From Zea mays (taxonomy: Eukaryota > Streptophyta > Magnoliopsida > Poales > Poaceae), in assembly GCF_902167145.1 (NCBI RefSeq), contig NC_050102.1:4154001-4218000 (forward strand): DNA of 64,000 nt, read 5' to 3'. The position numbers and the translations under genes are program-made. Below, one piece after another: positions 1-12,004 of the stretch (within the stretch, counting starts at the first letter, position 1; each line of letters begins with the position of its first letter). The notes below the pieces were generated by a model. That model was not told where the DNA came from. It worked only from the letters and a program-made list of their open reading frames with translations, and did no database searches.

Positions 1-699
1 GCGGGCCCAGAAGACATAGCTCCAACGGTCGAACCCAACGGCTTTTGGTGACGTGGCTGTCGCACCGGACTGTCCGGTGCGCCATCGAACAGACAGCCTC
101 ACCAAACGGCTAGTTTGGTGGTTGGGGCTATAAATACCCCCAACCACCCACCATTCATTGCATCCAAGTTTTCCACTTCCCAACTACTTACAAGAGCTCT
201 AGCATTCAATTCTAGACACACCAAAGAGATCAAATCCTCTCCAAATTCCACACAACGCCCTAGTGATTAGAGAGAGTGATTTGCTTGTGTTCTTTCGAGC
301 TCTTGCGCTTGGATTGCTTTCTTCTTTCTTGATTCTTTCTTGCGATCAAACTCACTTGTATTTGAGGCAAGAGACACCAATCTTGTGGTGGTCCTTGTGG
401 GAACTTTGTGTTCCAAGTGATTGAGAAGAGAAAGCTCACTCGGTCCGAGGGACCGTTTGAGAGAGGGTAAGGGTTGAAAGAGACCCGGCGTTTGTGGCCT
501 CCTCAACGGGGAGTAGGTTTGAGAGAACCGAACCTCGGTAAAACAAATCTGCGTGTCTCACTTTATTATCTGCTTGCGATTTGTTTTGCGCCCTCTCTTG
601 CGGACTCGATTATATTTCTAACGCTAACCCAGCTTGTAGTTGTGATTATTTTTGAGAATTTCAGTTTTGCCCTATTCACCCCCCTCTAGGCGACTTTCA
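1..699 (+). repeat. Element A 5' LTR (3' part only)
   Basis: Aligns with 8049-8767 of the 3' LTR and ends in CGACTTTCA just before the primer binding site. It contains a TATA box, the U5-end stretch CCTATTCACCCCCCTCTAGG and one CACCGGACTGTCCGGTG palindrome near 63-79. The 3' LTR has two palindromes at the matching place, so this copy is about 20 bp shorter there. Confidence 0.93.
129..136 (+). promoter_or_regulatory. TATA box of element A 5' LTR
   Basis: TATAAATA between two C/A-rich blocks. The same motif is at 8197-8204 in the 3' LTR and at 54446-54453 (reverse strand) in element D. It is the likely core promoter of the element's genomic RNA. The start site cannot be placed from sequence alone. 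Confidence 0.6.
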
Positions 700-701
700 A
701 T

Positions 702-713
702 TGGTATCAAAGC
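702..713 (+). other. Primer binding site, initiator-tRNA-Met type (element A)
   Basis: TGGTATCAAAGC starts two bases after the LTR end at 699. It matches the usual plant Copia site TGGTATCAGAGC, complementary to the 3' end of initiator tRNA-Met, with one G-to-A difference. Confidence 0.85.
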
Positions 714-747
714 CCGGTGCTTCATTAGAGCCTAACCGCTCGAAGTG

Positions 748-3443
748 ATGTCGGGAGATCACACCAAGAGGGAGATGGAGACCGGCGACAAGCCCACTAC
801 GAGCCAAGGGAGCACTTCATCGGAAGAGTCCCGCACCAAGAGGAAGGAGAAGAAGAAAGACTCCTCCAAACGGAAGGAGAAAAGATCTTCTTCCTCACAC
901 CACAAAGAGAAGAAGGAAAAATCTTCTTCCCACAAGTCGCATCGGAAAGGCGACAAGCACAAGAGGATGAGGAAGGTGGTCTACTATGAGACCGACACTT
1001 CATCAACATCAACCTCCAACTCCGATGCGCCGTCCGTAACTTCTAAGCGCCAAGAGCGCAAGAAGTTTAGTAAGATACCCTTACACTATCCTCGTACATC
1101 TAGACATACTCCATTACTTTCCGTTCCATTAGGCAAACCGCCAACTTTTGATGGCGAAGATTATGCTAGGTGGAGTGATTTAATGAAATTTCATCTAACC
1201 TCACTCCACAAAAGTATATGGAATGTTGTTGAGTTTGGAGCACAGGTACCATCCATAGGGGATGAGGATTATGATACGGACGAAGTGGCCCAAATCGAGC
1301 ACTTCAACTCCCAAGCTACAACCATTCTTCTCGCCTCTCTAAGCAAGGAGGAATACAACAAGGTGCAAGGGTTGAAGAATGCAAAGGAAATTTGGGACCT
1401 TCTCAAGACCGCGCACGAGGGTGATGAACTCACCAAAATCACCAAGCGGGAAACGATCGAGGGGGAGCTCGGTCGCTTCCGCCTTCGCCAAGGGGAGGAG
1501 CCACAAGATATGTACAACCGGCTCAAAACCTTGGTAAACCAAGTGCACAACCTCGGGAGCAAGAAATGGGATGACCACGAAGTGGTTAAGGTTATTTTGA
1601 GATCACTTATTTTCCTTAACCCCACTCAAGTTCAATTAATTCGTGGTAATCCTAGATACACACTAATGACTCCCGAGGAAGTAATCGGGAATTTTGTGAG
1701 CTTTGAATGCATGATTAAAGGATCAAAGAAGATCAACGAGCTTGACGAACCCTCCATGTCCGAAGCACAACCAGTGGCTTTTAAGGCGACGGATGAGAAG
1801 AAGGAGGAGTCTACACCAAGTAGACAACCAATTGACGCCTCCAAGCTCGACAATGAGGAGATGGCCTTAATCATCAAAAGCTTTCGCCAAATCCTCAAGC
1901 AACAGAGGGGGAAGGACTACAAACCCCGCTCCAAGAAAGTGTGTTACAAATGTGGTAAGCCCGGTCATTTTATTGCAAAATGTCCTATGTCTAGTGACAG
2001 TGACAGGGGCGACGACAAGAAGGGAAAGAGGAGAGAACAGAAGAAGTATTACAAGAAGAAGGGCGGCGATGCCCATGTTTGCCGGGAATGGGACTCCGAC
2101 GAGAGCTCCACCGAGTCCTCCTCCGACGAGGATGCCGCCAACATCGCCGTCACCAAGGGACTCCTCTTCCCCAATGTCGGCCACAAGTGCCTCATGGCAA
2201 AGGACGACAAAAGGAAGAAGGTTAAATCTAAATCCTCCACTAAATATGATTCCTCTAGTGATGATAATGATAGTGATGAGGAAAATAATTTGCGTACCCT
2301 TTTTGCCGACCTAGACATGCAACAAAAAGAAAAATTAAATGAATTAATTAGTGCCATCCATGAGAAGGATGATCTCTTGGACTCCCAAGAGGACTTCCTA
2401 ATCAAGGAAAATAAAAAGCATGTTAAGGTTAAAAATGCTTATGCTCAACAAGTTGAAAAATGTGAAAAATTGTCTAGTGAGCTAAGCACTTGCCATGAGA
2501 CTATAGACAACCTTAGAAATGAAAATGCTAGATTAATTGCTAAGGTGATTCTCATGTTTATGATGCTTCAATTCCCAATCTTAGAAATGATAATGATGAT
2601 TTGCTTGCTAAGATTAAGGAATTGAATGATTCTGTTGCTAGCCTTAGACTAGAAAATGAAAATTTGATTGCTAAGGCTAAAGATTTTGATGTTTGCAATA
2701 CTACTATTTCCGACCTTAGAACTAAGAATGATATGTTGCATGCTAAAGTTGTAGAATTAAAATCTTGCAAACCCTCTACATCTACCGTTGAGCACACTTC
2801 TATTTGTACTAAATGTAGAGATGTTGATATCAATGCTATTCATGATCACATGGCTTTAATTAAACAACAAAATGATCATATAGCAATATTAGATGCTAAA
2901 ATTGCCGAGCATAACTTAGAAAATGAAAAGTTTAAATTTGCTAGAAGTATGCTCTATAATGGGAGACGCCCTGGCATTAAGGATGGCATTGGCTTCCAAA
3001 GGGGAGACAATGTCAAACTTAATGCTCCCCCTAAGAACTTGTCTAACTTTGTTAAGGGCAAGGCTCCCATGCCTCAGGATAACGAGGGTTACATTTTGTA
3101 CCCTGCCGGTTATCCCGAGAGCAAAATTAAGAAAATTCATTCTAGGAAGTCTCACTCTGGCTCTAATCATGCTTTTATGTATAAGGGTGAGACATCTAGA
3201 CCTAGGCAACCAACCCGTGCCAAGTTGCCTAAGAAGAAAACTTCTATTGCATCAAATGATCATAGTATTTCATTTAAAACTTTTGATGCATCTTATGTAC
3301 TTACTAACAAATCCGGCAAGGTAGTTTCCAAGTTTGTTGGGGGCAAACACAAGGGCTCTAAGACTTGTGTTTGGGTACCCAAAGTTCTTGTTTCTAATGC
3401 CAAAGGACCCAAAACCGTTTGGGTACCTAAAGTCAAGAACTAA
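748..3443 (+). pseudogene. gag: Element A gag, broken by a 1-bp deletion
   Basis: Encodes the capsid/nucleocapsid polyprotein that packages the element RNA. The ATG at 748 was chosen because it heads the motif MSGDH, as in the intact copy in element D. The N-terminal region is Lys/Ser-rich. The central part has the Copia gag core (around LGKPPTFDGEDYARW) and a CX2CX4HX4C zinc knuckle (CYKCGKPGHFIAKCP). The C-terminal third is a coiled coil of repeated Leu/Asn/Glu blocks. Against the D copy one T is missing near 2546, so the frame shifts and stops at 2625. The rest of the protein continues in another frame to the TAA at 3443. The full family length is about 900 residues. The product would be truncated after the zinc knuckle, inside the coiled coil. 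Confidence 0.9.
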
Positions 3444-3456
3444 AATTGTTTTGTAG
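3423..3456 (+). other. 34-nt GT...AG interval across the gag-pol junction (element A)
   Basis: Starts at GTACCTAA inside the last gag codons and ends TTTTGTAG exactly where the pol frame opens (GTTTATGCATCC). It is 34 nt long, so leaving it out would bring pol into the gag frame. The same geometry is at 51119-51152 (D) and 56291-56324 (C). It is too short for a typical plant intron, so its meaning is open. Confidence 0.4.
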
Positions 3457-6400
3457 GTTTATGCATCCGGGGGCTCAAGTTGGATACTCGACAGCGGGTG
3501 CACAAACCACATGACAGGGGAGAAGAAGATGTTCTCCTCATATGAGAAAAACCAAGATCCCCAACGAGCCATCACATTCGGGGATGGAAATCAAGGTTTG
3601 GTCAAAGGATTGGGTAAAATTGCTATATCACCTGACCATACTATTTCCAATGTTTTTCTTGTAGATTCTTTAGATTACAATTTGCTTTCCGTATCCCAAT
3701 TATGTCAAATGGGCTACAACTGTCTCTTTACTGATGTAGGTGTCACTGTCTTTAGAAGAAGTGATGATTCAATAGCATTTAAGGGTGTGTTAGAGGGTCA
3801 GCTATACTTGGTAGATTTTGATAGAGCTGAACTCGACACATGCTTAATTGCTAAGACTAACATGGGTTGGCTCTGGCACCGCCGACTAGCCCATGTTGGA
3901 ATGAAGAATCTTCATAAGCTTCTAAAGGGAGAGCACATTTTAGGACTAACAAATGTTCATTTTGAGAAAGACAGGATTTGTAGCGCATGCCAAACAGGAA
4001 AGCAAGTTGGCACTCATCATCCACACAAGAACATCATGACAAGTGACAGGCCACTGGAGCTCCTACACATGGATTTATTCGGCCCGATCGCTTACATAAG
4101 CATCAGCGGGAGTAAGTACTGTCTAGTTATTGTGGATGATTATTCTCGCTTCACTTGGGTGTTCTTTTTACAGGAAAAATCTCATACCCAAGAGACCTTA
4201 AAGGGATTCTTGAGACGGGCTCAAAATGAGTTCGGCTTAAGGATCAAGAAAATTAGAAGCGACAACGGGACGGAGTTCAAGAACTCTCAAATTGAAGGCT
4301 TCCTTGAGGAGGAGGGCATCAAGCATGAGTTCTCTTCTCCCTACACTCCACAACAAAATGGTGTAGTGGAGAGGAAGAATAGAACTCTATTGGACATGGC
4401 AAGAACCATGCTTGATGAGTACAAGACACCGGATCGGTTTTGGGCCGAGGCGGTCAACACCGCTTGCTACGCCATCAACCGGTTATATCTACACTGAATC
4501 CTCAAGAAGACATCCTATGAACTCCTAACAGGTAAAAAGCCCAACATTTCATATTTTAGAGTTTTTGGTAGCAAATGCTTTATTCTTGTTAAGAGAAGTA
4601 GAAAATCTAAATTTGCTCCTAAAACTGTAGGATATGACTCAAACACAAGGGCATATAGAGTCTTTAACAAGTCCTCAGGACTTGTTGAAGTTTCTTGTGA
4701 CGTTGTGTTTGATGAGACTAATGGCTCTCAAGTAGAGCAAGTTGATCTTGATGAGATAGGTGAAGAACAGGCTCCATGCATAGTGCTAAGGAACATGTCC
4801 ATTGGGGATGTGTGTCCTAACGAATCCGAAGAGCCTCCACATGCACAAGATCAACCATCCTCCTCCACGCAAGCATCTCCACCAACCCAAAATGAGGACG
4901 AGGCTCAAGTTGATAAAGATGAAGAACACAATGATGAGCCACCTCAAGACGACGACAATGATCAAGGGGGAGACGCAAATGATGAAGACAAGGAGGATGA
5001 ACAACCAAGGCCGCCACACCCAAGAGTCCACCAAGCAATCCAACGAGATCACCCCGTCGACACCATCCTCGGCGACATTCATAAGGGGGTAACTACTCGA
5101 TCTCGGGTTGCACATTTTTGTGAGCATTACTCTTTTGTTTCCTCTATTGAGCCACACAGGGTAGAGGAAGCACTACAAGACTCGGATTGGGTGATGGCGA
5201 TGCAAGAGGAGCTCAACAACTTCACGAGGAACGAGGTATGGCATTTAGTTCCACGTCCTAATCAAAATGTTGTAGGAACCAAGTGGGTCTTCCGCAACAA
5301 GCAAGATGAGCATGGTGTGGTGACAAGGAACAAAGCTCGACTTGTGGCCAAGGGATACTCCCAAGTCGAAGGTTTGGATTTCGGTGAAACCTATGCACCC
5401 GTAGCTAGGCTTGAGTCAATTCGTATATTATTGGCCTATGCTACTTACCATGGCTTCAAGCTTTACCAAATGGACGTGAAGAGTGCCTTCCTCAACGGAC
5501 CAATCAAGGAGGAGGTCTACGTTGAGCAACCTCCCGGCTTTGAAGATAGTGAGTACCCTAACCATGTCTATAGGCTCTCTAAGGCGCTTTATGGGCTCAA
5601 GCAAGCCCCAAGAGCATGGTATGAATGCCTTAGAGATTTCCTTATTGCTAATGGCTTCAAAGTCGGCAAGGCCGATCCTACTTTGTTCACTAAAACTCTT
5701 GACAATGATTTGTTCGTATGCCAAATTTATGTTGATGATATCATATTTGGGTCTACTAACGAATCTACATGTGAAGAATTTAGTAGGATCATGACACAAA
5801 AATTCGAGATGTCTATAATGGGGGAGTTGAAGTATTTTCTAGGATTCCAAGTCAAGCAACTCCAAGAGGGCACCTTCATTAGCCAAACGAAGTATACTCA
5901 AGACATTCTAAGCAAGTTTGGAATGAAGGATGCCAAGCCCATCAAGACTCCCATGGGAACAAATGGGCATCTCGACCTCGACACGGGAGGTAAGTCCGTG
6001 GATCAAAAGGTATACCGGTCGATGATTGGTTCATTGCTTTATTTATGTGCATCTCGACCGGACATTATGCTTTCCGTTTGCATGTGTGCAAGATTCCAAT
6101 CCGACCCTAAGGAATCCCACCTTACGGCCGTAAAACGAATCTTGAGATATTTGGCTTATACTCCTAAGTTTGGGCTTTGGTACCCTCGGGGATCCACATT
6201 TGATTTAATTGGTTATTCGGATGCCGATTGGGCGAGGTGCAAAATCAATAGAAAGAGCACATCGGGGACTTGCCAGTTCTTGGGAAGATCCTTGGTGTCT
6301 TGGGCTTCAAAGAAGCAAAATTCGGTTGCTCTTTCTACCGCCGAAGCCGAGTATATTGCCGCAGGCCACTGTTGCACGCAATTGCTTTGGATGAGGCAAA

Positions 6401-6684
6401 CCCTGCGGGACTACTGTTACAAACTAACCAAAGTTCCTCTTCTATGTGATAATGAGAGTGCAATCTGCATGGCGGATAATCCCGTTGAGCATAGCCGCAC
6501 TAAACACATAGCCATTCGGTATCATTTTCTTCGGGATCACCAACAAAAGGGGGATATCGAGATTTCATACATTAACACTAAAGATCAATTAGCCGATATC
6601 TTTACCAAGCCTCTTGATGAACAAACTTTTACCAAACTTAGGCATGAGCTCAATATTCTTGATTCTAGGAATTTCTTTTGCTAA
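3457..6684 (+). pseudogene. pol: Element A pol (protease-integrase-RT-RNase H), nonsense mutation and small deletion
   Basis: The frame opens with VYASGG and the aspartic protease motif DSG just upstream of the first ATG (3511), so translation must come from gag by some recoding. Domains in order are protease, GAG-pre-integrase zinc site, integrase (MDLFGP Asp, RSDNGTEF Asp, [11 protein letters not shown]lu), RT ([14 protein letters not shown]) and RNase H ([18 protein letters not shown]). TGA at 4495-4497 replaces the Gln codon found in element D and ends translation after the integrase core. Fifteen bases (five codons, EGFLL in D) are missing near 4630. RT and RNase H remain open to the stop at 6684. 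Integrase might still be made, but no full Pol. Confidence 0.92.
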
Positions 6685-7480
6685 ACTTGCACACATAGCT
6701 CATAAGTATACCTTTGATCATGTCTCTTTGATATATGCTATGACTAATGTGTTTTCAAATGTATTTCAAACCAAGTCATAGGTATATTGAAAGGGAATTG
6801 GAGTCTTCGGCGAAGACAAAGGCTTCCACTCCACTCTACTACTCATCCTTCGCCGTCTCTCCGCATCACTCTCCATCTTTGGTATAATCTTTACTCATAT
6901 GTTTTATTTATGACCAAAGGGGGAGAAAGTACTTCTAAGGGCTCTAATGATTCCGTTTTTGGCGATTCATGCCAAAGGGGGAGAAAGTATGAGCCCAAAG
7001 CAAAAGGACCGCACCACCGCCCTAAATTTAATGTTTTTCAATTGGAAAATTTCAAATTAGTATCTCTTTGTGTTCTAAAGGGGGAGCAAGTAGTATTTTC
7101 AAAACTTGATATCTTAAAACCCTCTTGAACACTAAGAGGAGAATTTATTTGAGGGGGAGTTTTGTTTAGTCAAAGAAAAAGCATTTGGAACAAGGGGAGA
7201 AAATTTCAAATCTTGAAAATGCTTTGCAAAAATCTTATTCATTTACCTTTGACTATCTTGCAAAAGGATTTTAAAAAGAATTTACAAAAAGATTTGCAAA
7301 AACAAAACATGTGGTGCAAATGTGGTCCAATATGTTAAAAACAAAGAAACAATCCATGCACATCATGTAAGTATTTATATTGGCTCAATTCCAAGCAACC
7401 TTTGCACTTACATTATGCAAACTAGTTCATTTATATTTGCTTTGGTTTGTGTTGGCATCAATCACCAAAAAGGGGGAGAT
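6685..7480 (+). other. Element A 3' noncoding region with repeated polypurine tracts
   Basis: No coding signal. Purine tracts of the form AAAGGGGGAG recur near 6918, 6974, 7079, 7151 and 7469; the last is AAAAAGGGGGAGAT directly before the 3' LTR. Multiple polypurine tracts between pol and the 3' LTR are a described trait of Sireviruses. The last one is the expected plus-strand primer. Confidence 0.8.
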
Positions 7481-8767
7481 TGAAAGGGAATTAGGGTTAC
7501 ACCTAGTCCCTAATTAATTTTGGTGGTTGAATTGCCCAACACAAATATTTGGACTAACTAGTTTGCTCTAGTGTATAAGTTATACAGGTGCCAAAGGTTC
7601 ACACTTAGCCAATAAAAAGACCAAGTATTGGGTTCAAACAAAGGAGCAAGAGCCAACCGAAGGCACCTCTGGTCTGGCGCACCGGACTGTCCGGTGCACC
7701 AGAGGACTCAAACTTTGAACTCGTCACCTTCGGGAATGTCCAGAGGCGACTCTGCTATAATTCACCGGACTGTCCGGTGTGCACCGGACATGTCCGGTGC
7801 TCCAAGGAAGAGCGACCTCCGGAACTCGCCAGCCTCGGGAATTCACTTCGACTGCTCCGCTAAAATTCACCGGACTGTCCGGTGTACACCGGACTGTCCG
7901 GTGTAACAGCGGGGCAACGGCTATTTCGGTGCCAACGGCTACCTGCGACGCATTAAATGCGCGCGCTGCGCGCGCAGAGGTCAGGCACGCCCATACTGGC
8001 GCACCGGACAATCTACAGTGCGTGTCCAGTGCGCCACCGGACATCAAGGCGGGCCCAGAAGACAGAGCTCCAACGGTCGAACCCAACGACTTTTGGTGAC
8101 GTGGCTGTCGCACCGGACATGTCCGGTGTGCACCGGACTGTCCGGTGCGCCATCGAACAGACAGCCTCACCAAACGGCTAGTTTGGTGGTTGGGGCTATA
8201 AATACCCCCAACCACCCACCATTCATTGCATCCAAGTTTTCCACTTCCCAACTACTTACAAGAGCTCTAGCATTCAATTCTAGACACACCAAAGCGATCA
8301 AATCCTCTCCAAATTCCACACAACGCCCTAGTGATTAGAGAGAGTGATTTGCTTGTGTTCTTTCGAGCTCTTGCGCTTGAATTGCTTTCTTCTTTCTTGA
8401 TTCTTTCTTGCGATCAAACTCACTTGTATTTGAGGCAAGAGACACCAATCTTGTGGTGGTCCTTGTGGGAACTTTGTGTTCCAAGTGATTGAGAAGAGAA
8501 AGCTCACTCGGTCCGAGGGACCGTTTGAGAGAGGGTAAGGGTTGAAAGAGACCTGGCCTTTGTGGCCTCCTCAACGGGGAGTAGGTTTGAGAGAACCGAA
8601 CCTCGGTAAAACAAATCCGCGTGTCTCACTTCATTATCCGCTTGCGATTTGTTTTGCGCCCTCTCTTGCGGACTCGATTATATTTCTAACGCTAACCCGG
8701 CTTGTAGTTGTGATTATTTTTGAGAATTTCAGTTTCGCCCTATTCACCCCCCTCTAGGCGACTTTCA
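7481..8767 (+). repeat. Element A 3' LTR
   Basis: Length 1287 bp with TGAAAG/CTTTCA terminal inverted ends. It holds palindromes of the CACCGGACTGTCCGGTG type at about 7679-7697, 7761-7801, 7868-7902 and 8111-8149, most of them paired, plus the TATA box at 8197-8204. It lies directly after a polypurine tract. On its right it abuts element B integrase sequence. Confidence 0.95.
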
Positions 8768-9585
8768 GACCCGTTGTCGCTTCTTATCTTTTTCACCTTG
8801 AGCTCAAATTCGTTTTGAGCTCTCTTTAGAAAGCGCTTAAGGGTCCCTTGGGTTTCTAATTTATCCTGCAAAAAGAATACCCAAGTGAAGCGGGAAAAGT
8901 CATCAACAATAACAAGACCATACTTACTTCCCCCTATGTTGAGGTAGGCGACGGGTCCAAAGAGGTCCATGTGAAGTAGCTCCAGAGGTCTTGATGTGGT
9001 CATCACATTCTTGCTATGATGAGCGCTTCCCACCTGTTCGCCTGCTTGACAAGCTGCACAAGGTCTATCTTTTTCGAAAAACACATTTGTTAGACCTAAC
9101 ACATGTTCTCCCTTTAGAAGTTTGTGAAGGTTCTTCATCCCAACATGTGCTAGACGGTGATGCCACAGCCAGCCCATGCTAGTCTTAGCAATTAAGCATG
9201 CATCTAGATCAGCCCCCTCTTTCAAAAAATCCACTAAGTAGAGTTTGCCGTCTAGTACACCCTTAAAAGCTAATGAACCATCACTCCTAAAGACAGACAC
9301 ATCTACATTGGTGAATAAACAATTGTACCCCATATTACATAGTTGACTAACGGACAACAAGTTGTATCCGAGCGATTCAACTAAGAACACATTAGATATG
9401 GAATGCTCGGATGAAATAGCTATTTTCCCTAGTCCTTTAACCTTGCCTTGATTCCCATCTCCAAAGATGATCGAATCTTGGGAATCTTTGTTCTTGACGT
9501 AGGAGGTGAACATCTTCTTCTCCCCTGTCACATGGTTTGTGCATCCGCTGTCAATAATCCAGCTTGAGCCCCCGGATGCATAAAC
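8768..9585 (-). pseudogene. pol: Element B pol fragment (protease and part of integrase)
   Basis: Contains VYASGGSSW, protease DSG, the GAG-pre-integrase zinc-binding region ([14 protein letters not shown], then CAAC) and the integrase core up to the second catalytic Asp (IRSDNGS). It is then cut by A's 3' LTR. Compared with element C one Arg codon is absent before SDGSLAF. RT and RNase H are not in the window. The interruption is inside the DDE integrase, so the fragment cannot be functional. Confidence 0.9.
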
Positions 9586-9597
9586 CTGCAAGACAAA

Positions 9598-11954
9598 TTA
9601 GGCTTGGATTTTAGGTACCCAACTCTTGTTGGGTCCTACAAGGTTAGTTACAATAGTCTTTGGGACCCAAATGCAAGTCTTGTCTCTCTTGCTTTTGGAC
9701 CCCATCTTTCTAGCAACCACTTTTTCATTTTTACATGAAAGTACATATGTAGTGTTGCAAGCATGAAAAACAGTGGTAGTTTTATTACACACTTTCCTAG
9801 GAGCATGAGACACAAAATTTCTCCTAGGCCTACCATTAAACTTGGAACTCGAAGCAATCATGGCATGTGAGTCAAAAGCATTATAACTCCTATTATAATG
9901 AGAATTTCTAGAATATTTTCTATCATGGTACATGAAAGCATGATTCTTTTGACTACTACTAGCCATAGGGGCCTTCCCTTTCTCCTTGTTGGAAATGGGA
10001 GCCCTTTGACTTGTTAAGTTCTTGGCTTCCTTTCGAAAGCCAAGTCCATCCTTAATTGAGGGATGTCTACCAATGGTGTAGGCATCCCTAGCAAATTTTA
10101 ATTCATCAAAGTCATTTTTGCAAGTCTTAAGTTGGGCATTAAGACTTTCCACTTCACTTTTTAATTTTGTAATAGAGGTAAGGTGCTCAACACATGCATC
10201 AACATTAAAATCCTTACACCTATTACAAATGACAACATGCTCTACACAAGAATTAGATTTATTAACTACTTCTAGCTTAGCATTTAAATCATCATTAATA
10301 CTCTTTAAGCTAGACACAGTTTCATGACAAGTAGATAATTCAGAAGAAAGCATTTCATTCCATTTAACCTCTAAAGCAAGAGACTTTTGCACACTTACAA
10401 ATTTATCATGCTCTTCATATAAAAGATCCTCTTGCTTTTCTAAAAGTCTATTCTTTTCATTTAAAGCATCAATCAATTCATTGATTTTGTCTACTTTAGT
10501 TCTATCTAAACCTTTGAATAAGCTTGAGTAATCTACTTCATCATCACTTGAAGTAGTGTACTCAGGAGTATCTCGAGCGCTTACCTTTTTCTCCTTTGCC
10601 ATGAGGCAGGTGTGACGCTCGTTGGGGAAGAGAGATGACTTGTTGAAGGCTGAGGCGGCGAGTCCTTCGTCGTCGGAGTCGGACGAAGAGCAATCTGAAT
10701 CCCACTCTTTGCCTAGGTGTGCCTCGCTCTTTGCCTTCTTGTAGGCCTTCTTCTTCTCCCTCTTCCTGCTCTTTTCTTGTTCCTGGTCATTAGCATTATC
10801 GGGACAATTTGCTATGAAATGACCAATCTTACTACATTTAAAACAGGAGTGTTTTCCCTTTGCTTTGCTCTTGTTGGGATGCTCCTTTCGTCCTTTTAGC
10901 GTCGTCTTGAAGCGCTTGATGATGAGGGTCATTTCATCTTCATTTAGCCCGGCAGCTTCAACTTGTGCCACCTTGCTAGGTAGCGCCTCCCTGCTGCTGC
11001 TTGTTGCCTTGAGTGCAACGGGTTGGGGCTCATAGATGGGCATTGGGCCATTCAATGCATCATCAACGTATCTTGCTTCCTTGATCATCATACGCCCGCT
11101 CACAAACTTTCTGAGTATTTCCTCGGGCGTCATCTTTGTGTACCTAGGATTCTCATGGATTGAGTTCACAAGATGAGGGTCAATGACAGTAAAAGACCTG
11201 AGCATAAGTCGGACGACGTCGTGGTCCGTCCATCTCGTGCTTCCATAACTCCTGATCTTGTTGACCAGGATCTTGAGCCTCTTGTAAGTTTGCGTCGGCT
11301 CCTCCCCATGATCATCGCGAACCTTCCCAGCTCGCCTTCCACCAGCTCCATTTTGGTGATTATGGTGGCGTCATTCCCCTCATGTAAAATCTTGAGGGTG
11401 TCCCATATTTGCTTGGCGTTGTCCAAGCCGCTCACCTTGTTGTATTCATCCCTGCACAATGATGCTAACAAAACAGTGCTAGCTTGTGCATTTTTATGGA
11501 TTTGTTTGTTAATGAATACAGGGTTATCCGTACTATCAAATTGCATTCCATTCTCAACTATCTCCCAAATACTAGGATGGAGAGAGAAAAGATGACTACG
11601 CATTTTGTGACTCCAAAAGGCGTAGTCCTCTCCATCAAAGTGTGGAGGTTTACCAAGAGGAATAGAAAGCAAATGGGCATTGGAATTATACGGAATACGA
11701 GAATAATCAAATGAATAATCAAATGAAAAATTTAAGTTAATCGGTTTCTTTTTCTCGTCGTAGTCGTCGTCTCTTGGGGAAAAAGAAGACTCATCACTGT
11801 CGTAGTAGACGATCTTCTTAATGCGCCTCTTCTTCTTCCCGTCCTTCTTGTTATGACTCGAGCCAGAGTCAGTGGGCTTGTCGTCCCTCGTCTCGTTGAA
11901 GATGGACTCCTTCTCCTTATCATTGACCACCATCCCCTTTCCCTTAGGATCCAT
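9598..11954 (-). pseudogene. gag: Element B gag, frameshifted
   Basis: ATG at 11954 (MDPKGKGM), as in element C. The N-terminus is charged. The gag core is around LGKPPHFDGEDYAFW, followed by a zinc knuckle CFKCSKIGHFIANCP and a long coiled-coil C-terminal half ending WVPKIQA at 9598. One base is missing near 11304-11308 compared with element C, so the first frame stops at 11166 and the rest continues in another frame. Together the two frames match the intact 798-residue gag of C. Confidence 0.9.
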
Positions 11955-11990
11955 CTCTTCGAGCGATTAGTCCCTTTCGTGAAGAGAACG

Positions 11991-12002
11991 GCTCCGATAC
12001 CA
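11991..12002 (-). other. Primer binding site, initiator-tRNA-Met type (element B)
   Basis: Reads TGGTATCGGAGC on the minus strand, two bases inside the 5' LTR boundary at 12005. It differs by one base from the usual TGGTATCAGAGC. Confidence 0.82.
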
Positions 12003-12004
12003 AT

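Larger units (their letters stand above)
1..8767 (+). mobile_element. Element A: Opie-like Sirevirus (Copia) retrotransposon, 5' end outside window
   Basis: The order is LTR, primer binding site, gag, pol (protease-integrase-RT-RNase H), a long purine-tract-rich spacer and LTR, which is the Copia/Sirevirus order. The 3' LTR runs 7481-8767 with TGAAAG...CTTTCA ends. The 5' LTR is visible only from its middle to its end at 699. Both reading frames are damaged: a 1-bp loss in gag near 2546, a TGA in pol at 4495-4497 and a 15-bp deletion in pol near 4630. Protein and LTR similarity to element D (45768-55169) is high, so they are the same family. The 3' LTR abuts element B's integrase at 8768, which shows A inserted into B. 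The family name Opie is from memory of the LTR start, not a search. Confidence 0.93.

Noticed and set aside
7628..8338. Small frames in the LTR palindrome zones (also near 12449, 42219, 46246, 54360 and 59366)
   Set aside because: They encode repeated HRTVRC/GAPDSPV-like strings from the palindromes and change frame between copies, so they are not proteins.
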